A stretch of DNA of 11,182 bases from an uncultured Blautia sp. (GTDB lineage Bacteria; Bacillota; Clostridia; Lachnospirales; Lachnospiraceae), in the NCBI GenBank assembly GCA_900552095.1, contig URYM01000036.1:1-11182 (forward strand). The letters are read 5' to 3'. The notes below the pieces were generated by a model, which had not been told where the DNA came from, did no database searches, and saw nothing but the letters and a program-made list of their open reading frames with translations. Of this stretch, positions 1 through 4,838 are shown one piece after another. Both the position numbers and the translations under genes were made by a program. Numbering within the stretch: the stretch's first letter is position 1; each line of letters starts with the position of its first letter.

Positions 1-55
1 ATCAGATTCATTATAAAATGTCTCGGAAAGTGTCTTAAATTACGATACCATTATA

Positions 56-67
56 CTTTACGTAAAG
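56..67. promoter_or_regulatory. 12-bp perfect palindrome, possible operator
   Basis: The sequence CTTTACGTAAAG is a perfect 12-bp palindrome. It directly follows a weak -10-like hexamer (TATACT, 52-57) and precedes a ribosome-binding-site-like GAGGTGG. A site at this position could be an operator for a weak upstream promoter. A 12-bp palindrome can also arise by chance, so this is a low-confidence call. Confidence 0.25.
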
Positions 68-78
68 AAGAGGTGGAA

Positions 79-123
79 ATGAATGCAACAGCTGTTTATC
101 AAAAATATCGTCCCACTTCTTGA
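79..123 (+). CDS. Possible 14-codon leader ORF
   Basis: An ATG at 79 is preceded at normal distance by GAGGTGG (70-76) and opens a frame of 14 codons (MNATAVYQKYRPTS) ending in TGA at 121-123. The stop overlaps the -35 hexamer of the tetR promoter. The peptide faintly recalls the start of DnaX proteins (a YRKYRP-like stretch), but the match is too short to carry weight. It could be a leader peptide, a remnant, or chance. Only the ribosome-binding-site spacing supports it. Confidence 0.2.
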   Translation: MNATAVYQKYRPTS

Positions 124-148
124 CAGATTTCGTTTTTTCTTTTATAAT
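120..148 (+). promoter_or_regulatory. Consensus sigma-A promoter of the tetR gene
   Basis: A perfect -35 (TTGACA, 120-125) and a perfect -10 (TATAAT, 143-148) are separated by 17 bp. Transcription should start near 155, inside the palindrome at 148-160, leaving a leader of about 20 bases that carries GAGGTGG (165-171) before the ATG at 176. A promoter this strong, with an operator over its start point, fits tight repression by the encoded TetR protein. Confidence 0.85.
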
Positions 149-160
149 GAACAATGTTCA
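148..160. promoter_or_regulatory. TetR operator, copy 1
   Basis: TGAACAATGTTCA is a perfect palindrome around a central A, extending to 15 bp (147-161). It overlaps the last base of the -10 and covers the expected transcription start of tetR. An identical 13-bp copy lies at 773-785, before the next gene. Two identical palindromes flanking a TetR gene are the expected arrangement for an autoregulatory operator; the assignment to this repressor is inferred. Confidence 0.75.
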
Positions 161-175
161 TATTGAGGTGGTTAA

Positions 176-733
176 ATGAATACGATTATAACATCAAAGG
201 AAGATATTTTAAAAACCAGCCGGGAGCTGATCCGGGAGCAGGGCTGGTCTGCAGTTAATATCCGTTCTGTTGCGGCAGCCTGTGGGGTATCGGTAGGTTC
301 TATTTATAATTATTTTGACTCCAAAGCGGATCTGGTGGGCGAGACAGTAGAAAGTGTCTGGTGTCAGATTTTTCATCAGCCGGAGGACGGGGCAGTGTTT
401 CAGGACACGCAGACCTGTATTATTTGGATGTATGAGCGGATGGAATATGGATGCAGAGAGTATCCCGGTTTTTTCACCCTTCATTCCCTGGGATTTATGA
501 GGGAAAACAAGTTGGATGGGAAGCGGAGAATGCAGCAGACCTGGCGGCATATTCTGGATGGGCTGTGTCAGGTTCTGAAGCAGGATGCCAGGGTTCGGCC
601 GGATGCTTTTACAGAACAATTCACGGCGGAGAAGTTTGCAGACGTCCTGTTTTCGCTGATGCTGTCTGCTTTACTGCGTCAGGATTATGATCCGGGCGCT
701 GTGCTGGAGATCATCCGAAGGGTACTCTATTAA
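176..733 (+). CDS. TetR/AcrR-family transcriptional regulator
   Basis: This 185-residue protein has the size and form of a TetR repressor. The N-terminal three-helix DNA-binding domain spans about residues 7-55, with the helix-turn-helix around residues 28-47 (IRSVAAACGVSVGSIYNYF) and the typical F-x-S-K following. The rest (about 60-185) is a divergent ligand-binding domain with no recognisable ligand signature. The ATG at 176 has GAGGTGG seven to eleven bases upstream. The gene is driven by a consensus promoter whose start point is covered by a palindrome that recurs before the downstream membrane genes, so the protein probably represses itself and those genes until a ligand is bound. Family assignment is firm; ligand and targets are inferred from position. 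Confidence 0.93.
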   Translation: MNTIITSKEDILKTSRELIREQGWSAVNIRSVAAACGVSVGSIYNYFDSKADLVGETVESVWCQIFHQPEDGAVFQDTQTCIIWMYERMEYGCREYPGFFTLHSLGFMRENKLDGKRRMQQTWRHILDGLCQVLKQDARVRPDAFTEQFTAEKFADVLFSLMLSALLRQDYDPGAVLEIIRRVLY

Positions 734-761
734 AATTCTCACGGGAGTGTGAGAATTTTTT
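732..761 (+). terminator. Rho-independent terminator after tetR
   Basis: An 11-bp perfect stem (732-742 with 749-759) with a six-base loop runs into a T tract ending at 761. It begins inside the tetR stop codon. The stem is A/T-rich at its base, and the symmetric A and T runs could let it work in both directions. It separates tetR from the three membrane genes, so those genes need either read-through or their own promoter. Confidence 0.8.
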
Positions 762-772
762 GACCGGGAAAT

Positions 773-785
773 TGAACAATGTTCA
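773..785. promoter_or_regulatory. TetR operator, copy 2
   Basis: This is the same 13-bp palindrome TGAACAATGTTCA as at 148-160, here placed 12 bases after the tetR terminator and 16 bases before the ATG at 802. A TTGACC hexamer lies at 760-765, but no good -10 follows it at 16-18 bp. The site might block a non-consensus promoter, act as a roadblock to transcription entering the membrane operon, or lie in its leader. Identity to copy 1 strongly suggests one shared binding protein. Confidence 0.72.
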
Positions 786-801
786 CGAAAAAGGAGGAAA
801 T

Positions 802-1266
802 ATGAAAGTAAAACCAAAGACGCTGCTGCTGCTTGCCTGCCTGGTGTGGAGCGCGGCAGGATTTAACATTCTCCGGATTGGAGTTATGGCTTATACAGCC
901 TACTGTAGTATATTGAATTTTTTTCTGTCGCTACTGGTTTTTTGTGTTTTTCAGATATTCATTTTTGGAAAGCTGGTAAAAAAGCACACAGACAGAATCT
1001 GTTCTTACCGGGAAGAAAAGCAGTTCTTTTTCAGATTTTTTGATGGGAAATTATTTGCCGTCATGGCGGTTATGATGACAGGAGGAATTGGACTGCGGGC
1101 AAGCGGACTGGCTCCGGAGAGATTTATTGCCGTTTTTTATACAGGGTTGGGGGCTTCCCTTCTGATAGCCGGATTATTGTTCGGCTGTAATTATGGCAAA
1201 GCGATGTTGGGATCTGATGTGGTTCAGGATAAAAAGAAGGAGGAAGAGATATGCAGGCAATTGTAG
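802..1266 (+). CDS. Small four-helix membrane protein of unknown function
   Basis: A 154-residue integral membrane protein with four predicted membrane segments at about residues 9-28, 35-58, 82-98 and 106-130. A positively charged loop (GKLVKKHTDRI, about 56-66) lies between segments two and three, and the C-terminal tail is lysine/glutamate-rich. The start is the ATG at 802, preceded by AGGAGG (792-797); the frame is open further upstream but without a comparable site. I recognise the style as a protein found in Firmicutes next to TetR regulators, but know no function. It is the first gene of a three-gene membrane operon, has the TetR palindrome directly upstream, and overlaps the next gene by 16 bases, which suggests coupled translation. 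Confidence 0.8.
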   Translation: MKVKPKTLLLLACLVWSAAGFNILRIGVMAYTAYCSILNFFLSLLVFCVFQIFIFGKLVKKHTDRICSYREEKQFFFRFFDGKLFAVMAVMMTGGIGLRASGLAPERFIAVFYTGLGASLLIAGLLFGCNYGKAMLGSDVVQDKKKEEEICRQL

Positions 1267-1916
1267 AAACACTGTTTGATGCGGTTTATTTGATTTCTGT
1301 TATTACGATCGGGATTTTGATGATTCGGGGAAGCAGGGGAGAGCGCCAGTTCCGCCTGTTTGGCTGGATGGCTGTTGTACTGGGGGCGGGAGATGCTTTT
1401 CATCTGGTTCCCCGGGCGCTGGCACTGTGTACGACAGGGCTTGAAAATTATACGGTTCCCCTGGGAATGGGAAAATGGATCACTTCTGTTACCATGACAA
1501 TTTTCTATGTGCTGCTTTATTATGTCTGGAGGCAGCGTTACCAGATCAAAGGGGAAAATGGTCTGACCGCAGTTGTGTACGGACTGGCAGGAATTCGGAT
1601 CCTTCTGTGTATGATGCCGCAGAATCAATGGTTCAGCGCTGAAGCACCGCTTTCCTGGGGCATTTACCGCAATCTCCCTTTTGCAATGCTGGGGCTGCTG
1701 GTGATCGTGCTGTTTTATCATAGTGCTAAAAAACATGGAGATGGGGCTTTCCGCTGGATGTGGCTGACCATCGTGCTGAGTTTTGGGTTTTATATCCCGG
1801 TGGTGCTGTGGGCAGATACGATTCCCATGATCGGGATGCTGATGATTCCCAAAACATGTGCTTACGTATGGACTGTTCTGATTGGCTATTTTGCGATGAA
1901 AAAGGAATATAGATAA
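1251..1916 (+). CDS. Seven-helix membrane protein of unknown function
   Basis: A 221-residue protein with about seven hydrophobic segments (roughly residues 8-25, 35-58, 75-93, 104-121, 140-157, 168-188 and 195-214). Segment two ends in a polar motif, GAGDAFHLVPR (45-55), where Asp48, His51 and Arg55 sit at the membrane edge; Arg115 and Arg140 are further charged residues near membrane borders. Such buried polar residues suggest cofactor or substrate binding, but that is inference. The start at 1251 has AGAAGGAGG (1235-1243) inside the previous gene, whose 3' end it overlaps by 16 bases. The next gene follows after 14 bases. I cannot name a function. Confidence 0.8.
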   Translation: MQAIVETLFDAVYLISVITIGILMIRGSRGERQFRLFGWMAVVLGAGDAFHLVPRALALCTTGLENYTVPLGMGKWITSVTMTIFYVLLYYVWRQRYQIKGENGLTAVVYGLAGIRILLCMMPQNQWFSAEAPLSWGIYRNLPFAMLGLLVIVLFYHSAKKHGDGAFRWMWLTIVLSFGFYIPVVLWADTIPMIGMLMIPKTCAYVWTVLIGYFAMKKEYR

Positions 1917-1930
1917 GAGGAGAAAAGAAA

Positions 1931-2350
1931 ATGAAAAAATATGTGAATCTGACGCTGGTGTATGCCATTCTTGCTATGGCAGGCGGTGTATTTTATCGGG
2001 AATTTACCAAATTTAATGACTCTACGGGAAGAACTGCTCTCGGTGTAGTACATACGCACTATTTCATGCTGGGCATGGTATTTTTCCTGCTTTTGCTGCT
2101 GCTGGAAAAGAATTTTTCTTTTACCGCGGCAAAGACCGGGCGGGTGCTGGCTGTTTATCAAATTGGATTAAATCTGACTGCTGTTATGTTTGTGATACGT
2201 GGTGTGGTGCAGGTACTGGGGATGGAACTGTCTTCCGGTATGGATGCGGCAATCTCCGGTATGGCAGGCATTGGCCATATTTTGCTGGGAGTCAGTCTGA
2301 TCCTTCTGCTGGTACAGATAAAACGCAGTATTTCAGAAATGAAGCATTAA
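1931..2350 (+). CDS. DUF2871 family membrane protein
   Basis: A 139-residue protein that I recognise as DUF2871-like, with four membrane segments (about residues 5-22, 38-59, 72-92 and 106-130). Family-type features are the R-E-F after the first helix (23-25), the GVVHTHYFMLGM stretch (38-49) opening the second, Arg90 at the end of the third, and GIGH (113-116) in the fourth. Three histidines (41, 43, 116) inside predicted helices could bind a metal or heme; no classical cytochrome motif is present, so this is only a suggestion. AGAGGAGA lies about 8 bases before the ATG. It is the last gene of the TetR-linked operon and is followed by a terminator. Confidence 0.82.
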   Translation: MKKYVNLTLVYAILAMAGGVFYREFTKFNDSTGRTALGVVHTHYFMLGMVFFLLLLLLEKNFSFTAAKTGRVLAVYQIGLNLTAVMFVIRGVVQVLGMELSSGMDAAISGMAGIGHILLGVSLILLLVQIKRSISEMKH

Positions 2351-2360
2351 TTTCAGAAGC

Positions 2361-2398
2361 AAAAAGCAGCAAGTCTGTAAAAGGCCTGCTGTTTTTTT
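2361..2398. terminator. Shared bidirectional terminator
   Basis: A 10-bp stem with one G-U pair (2361-2370 with 2388-2397) encloses a 17-base loop, with a seven-T run at 2392-2398 on the plus strand and a five-A run at 2361-2365, giving a T run on the minus strand. It lies between two convergent genes and overlaps the stop codon of the minus-strand gene. It probably ends both transcripts. Confidence 0.7.
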
Positions 2399-2657
2399 AA
2401 TGCATTTTCCACAGGAGCAGCCCGACCTGGGCAGCCAGGATCAGAGGAAGCCCCAGGCGGAATTTCAGATGCCTGGTTTTATGATGAAAGAAAAACATTC
2501 CGGCAAGACAGCCGGCGGAACCGCCGAGGGCTGCTGCTGCCAAAAGGGAAGATTCCCGGATCCGCCAGCGATTCTGAATAGCGCGGCGCTTATCCAGGCC
2601 GAAGAGGATAAATCCCAGTATATTTGCGAAGATAAGATAAAAGAATAAAATTTTCAT
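2397..2657 (-). CDS. DUF1294 family small membrane protein
   Basis: An 86-residue protein with the full DUF1294 pattern: a first membrane helix (about 3-19), G-L-D-K-R-R-A (20-26), W-R-I-R-E (31-35), a glycine-rich helix (about 40-55), the H-K-T-R-H-L-K-F motif (58-65) and a C-terminal helix (about 67-83). The family is widespread in bacteria and has no established function. A TGA stop lies in frame just upstream of the ATG, so the start is fixed, although the ribosome binding site is weak (GAAAG about 14 bases upstream). It is a single-gene unit, convergent with the DUF2871 gene and divergent from the efflux operon. Confidence 0.87.
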   Translation of the reverse strand: MKILFFYLIFANILGFILFGLDKRRAIQNRWRIRESSLLAAAALGGSAGCLAGMFFFHHKTRHLKFRLGLPLILAAQVGLLLWKMH

Positions 2658-2677
2658 AGACGGTGTTCACTTTCAGT

Positions 2678-2699
2678 TTTCTGTTTATGATAACAGAAA
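2678..2699. promoter_or_regulatory. Inverted repeat over the DUF1294 -10 region
   Basis: Perfect 8-bp arms (TTTCTGTT at 2678-2685 and AACAGAAA at 2692-2699) flank a six-base centre that contains most of the minus-strand -10 hexamer. This placement fits a repressor site for the DUF1294 promoter. The protein that would bind it is not identifiable here, and the arms do not resemble the TetR palindrome at 148-160. Confidence 0.45.
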
Positions 2700-2714
2700 T
2701 CAATGAAAAGTCAA
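2687..2714 (-). promoter_or_regulatory. Promoter of the DUF1294 gene
   Basis: Read on the minus strand, TTGACT (2714-2709) and TATCAT (2692-2687) are separated by 16 bp, each one base from consensus. The start point would be near 2680, giving a short leader of about 22 bases before the ATG at 2657, which fits the lack of a good ribosome binding site. Confidence 0.6.
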
Positions 2715-2765
2715 CTGTCAGAAATAGTAAGGATTCCGTAATAGATTCAGAGGGAGGCCATATGG

Positions 2766-2771
2766 TATAAT
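2766..2771 (+). promoter_or_regulatory. -10 box of the efflux operon, without a clear -35
   Basis: A perfect TATAAT lies 83 bases before the first adaptor gene. At 16-18 bp upstream only poor -35 candidates occur (around TAGATT, 2742-2747). A consensus -10 with a weak -35 fits a promoter that needs an activator, though this cannot be shown from sequence. A palindrome at 2774-2788 covers the expected start point. Confidence 0.55.
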
Positions 2772-2773
2772 AA

Positions 2774-2788
2774 TTGCACAAAGTGCAA
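2774..2788. promoter_or_regulatory. Inverted repeat at the efflux operon start point
   Basis: TTGCAC and GTGCAA are perfect 6-bp arms around AAA, three bases after the -10 box. The site covers the likely transcription start, so it could be an operator that controls the exporter, or a small hairpin at the mRNA 5' end. No regulator gene is adjacent to the operon. Confidence 0.5.
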
Positions 2789-2853
2789 GTTGGGCGGCGA
2801 ATGCTGTCTGCCCCGGCAAAAGGGGAATTCAGAGTGAGAGATGGAGGAGGCAT

Positions 2854-4146
2854 ATGGACAAGAAAAAAAAGATAATGATCGGCTGCGGTGCGCTGGCTGC
2901 GGTTTTAGTTGTGGCAGGGGTCTGCTGGTATTTCTTCGGAAAAGGGGAAAAGGACGACGATAATGTGGTCTATGTGAGCAGTGTGGAGCGTCTGATGGAT
3001 CTGGGCAGCGGCAACGGGCTGATCAGCCGGTTTGCAGGAGTGGTTGAGGCACAGGATACCTGGGAGGTTCCTATGAATCAGGAAAAAACTGTGGCAGAGT
3101 TTTTTGTGGAAGAAGGTCAGACTGTGGAAGTGGGAACTCCGCTTCTGCGCTATGATACGACGAAGGCAGAGGCAGATCTGGCTCAGGCGGAACTTGATCT
3201 GGAAGGAATAAAAAACGAGAAGACAAATCTCACCGGTCAGATTGAAGAACTGGAGAAGGAAAAGAAAAAAGCAGGAAAGGAAGAACAGCTTTCCTATCAG
3301 ATAGAGATTCAGAGCGCACAGACGAATCTGAAAACAAAAGAATATGAACAGAAAAGTAAAGAAACAGAGATTGAGGGATTTAAGAAAACAATTGACCATG
3401 CACAGGTGAACAGTGAGCTGGCCGGTGTGGTCAAGAGTATTACGACAGAGGCGGACGCTCAGCAGAATATGTATATGGGCGACCAGACCCAGTCGCTGAT
3501 CAGCATTGTGGGAACGGGGGCATTTCGGATTAAATGCCGTGTCAATGAGCAGAATATGAGTTCCGTTCAGACAGGAGCGCCGGTGCTGATCCATTCCCGG
3601 GTGGATGAAGAACAGATCTGGAACGGAACGATGGGAGAGATTGATACGCAGAATCCCGGCAGAGATGACAGCAACTCCAGTTATTTTATCGGTGGGGATT
3701 CTACGACTCAGACCAATTCTTATCCATTCTATATTAACCTGGAGAGCGCGGAAGGGCTTATGCTGGGACAGCATGTCTATGTGGAACTGAATCTGGGACA
3801 GAATGAGAAGAAAGCTGGCATATGGCTGGAAGAGTATTATATCTGTGATGCGGACAGCGATCCTTACGTATGGGCCGACAACGGCAGAGGAAAACTGGAG
3901 AAGCGGGAAGTGATCCTGGGACAGTATGACGAAGTACTGATGAAGTATGAAATAGCGGATGGACTGGAGAAAGAGGATCTGATTACATTTCCGGAAGAAG
4001 GACTTGAAAAAGGAATGACAACGAAGGAAAGCAGTGATGGGAGAATGGGACAGAGTAATCCGGATCTGAGCGGAGGAGAGATAATCCCGGAAGGTGAGAC
4101 AGTGCCGGAGGGAGAAAACGGTGGAGAAATGATTCCCATGGAGTGA
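2854..4146 (+). CDS. MacA/HlyD-type efflux adaptor (adaptor A)
   Basis: A 430-residue membrane-anchored adaptor of a MacAB-like ABC exporter. A single N-terminal membrane helix (about 7-28) lacks a lipobox cysteine. The two halves of a biotinyl-lipoyl-like domain (about 62-102, with F-V-E-E-G-Q-T-V-E-V-G-T-P-L, and about 186-220, with L-A-G-V-V-K-S-I) flank a lysine/glutamate-rich helical hairpin (about 103-182). A beta-barrel (about 221-312) and membrane-proximal region follow. The C-terminus (about 391-430) is a low-complexity acidic tail with repeated I/V-P-E-G-E units. The ATG has GGAGGAGG (2843-2850) ahead of it. The stop overlaps the region where the ATPase gene begins. The substrate is unknown; such systems in Firmicutes often handle peptides or antibiotics. 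Confidence 0.9.
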   Translation: MDKKKKIMIGCGALAAVLVVAGVCWYFFGKGEKDDDNVVYVSSVERLMDLGSGNGLISRFAGVVEAQDTWEVPMNQEKTVAEFFVEEGQTVEVGTPLLRYDTTKAEADLAQAELDLEGIKNEKTNLTGQIEELEKEKKKAGKEEQLSYQIEIQSAQTNLKTKEYEQKSKETEIEGFKKTIDHAQVNSELAGVVKSITTEADAQQNMYMGDQTQSLISIVGTGAFRIKCRVNEQNMSSVQTGAPVLIHSRVDEEQIWNGTMGEIDTQNPGRDDSNSSYFIGGDSTTQTNSYPFYINLESAEGLMLGQHVYVELNLGQNEKKAGIWLEEYYICDADSDPYVWADNGRGKLEKREVILGQYDEVLMKYEIADGLEKEDLITFPEEGLEKGMTTKESSDGRMGQSNPDLSGGEIIPEGETVPEGENGGEMIPME

Positions 4147-4160
4147 AGGAGGAAGAGAAA

Positions 4161-4838
4161 TTGATTCTGGAATTAAGAGATATATGCAAAGAATATATCC
4201 AGGGGAAAATGTCCGTTCCCGTCCTCCATCATATTTCCTTTTCCATGGAGGAAGGAGAGTATGTGGCGATCATGGGGCCGTCCGGATCAGGGAAAACTAC
4301 GTTGATGAATATCATCGGCTGTCTGGATCAGGCGACTTCGGGCACATTTTTTCTGGACGGGGAAGATATCAGCAAGTGCAATGATGACAGGATGTCAGAG
4401 ATACGGCTGAACAAAATTGGTTTTGTATTTCAGAACTTTCATCTTCTGCCCCGGCAGACAGCACTGGAAAATGTAGAATTGCCGCTGACCTATGCGGGAA
4501 TTCCCAAAAAAGAGAGACAGGAGAGGGCGCTGGAGGCACTGGCACGGGTAGGACTGGAAGACCGGGTGGATTTCAGGCCGACACAGCTCTCCGGAGGTCA
4601 GAAACAGAGAGTGGCGATTGCCAGAGCGCTGGTGAACCGTCCCAGGATCCTTCTGGCGGATGAGCCCACAGGAGCGCTGGATACAAAGTCCGGTGATCAG
4701 GTAATGGAACTGTTCCAGCGACTGAACGATGAGGGAGTCAGTGTATTGATGATTACGCATGACAGGGAAATTGCTGCGCATGCCGCCAGGTGTGTTGTGA
4801 TTCGGGATGGAATCTTGAAAAAGGAGGGAGAGGCATGA
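4161..4838 (+). CDS. MacB/LolD-type ABC transporter ATPase
   Basis: A complete nucleotide-binding subunit of the MacB/LolD/FtsE class. It has Walker A (GPSGSGKTT), the Q-loop region (VFQNFHLL), the signature LSGGQKQR, Walker B (ILLADEPTGALD) and the H-loop (MITHD). It powers the exporter formed with the permease at 6936-8246. I choose TTG at 4161 because AAGGAGG (4146-4152) sits eight bases before it, giving a 225-residue protein starting M-I-L-E-L-R-D-I, normal for the family. A GTG at 4143 in the same frame overlaps the adaptor A stop and would add six residues, but has no well-placed ribosome binding site. The stop overlaps the next start in an ATGA arrangement, so translation is probably coupled. 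Confidence 0.94.
   Translation: MILELRDICKEYIQGKMSVPVLHHISFSMEEGEYVAIMGPSGSGKTTLMNIIGCLDQATSGTFFLDGEDISKCNDDRMSEIRLNKIGFVFQNFHLLPRQTALENVELPLTYAGIPKKERQERALEALARVGLEDRVDFRPTQLSGGQKQRVAIARALVNRPRILLADEPTGALDTKSGDQVMELFQRLNDEGVSVLMITHDREIAAHAARCVVIRDGILKKEGEA

Noticed and set aside
1224..1736. Minus-strand ORF opposite the seven-helix protein
   Set aside because: Antisense of a well-supported membrane protein gene with its own ribosome binding site; the translated product has no family features.
2664..2669. TGTTCA as a third TetR operator in the DUF1294 leader
   Set aside because: Only one half-site is present; the matching TGAACA half is absent, so it lacks the palindrome.
2811..2825. CCCC/GGGG mini-hairpin in the leader of the efflux operon as a riboswitch
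   Set aside because: A four-base stem with a seven-base loop and no conserved aptamer elements; too little to call.
2905..3774. Long minus-strand ORF of 289 codons opposite adaptor A
   Set aside because: It is a shadow of the adaptor gene: no ribosome binding site, low-complexity Phe/Leu-rich translation from the antisense of Lys/Glu-rich coding sequence, and no recognisable domain.
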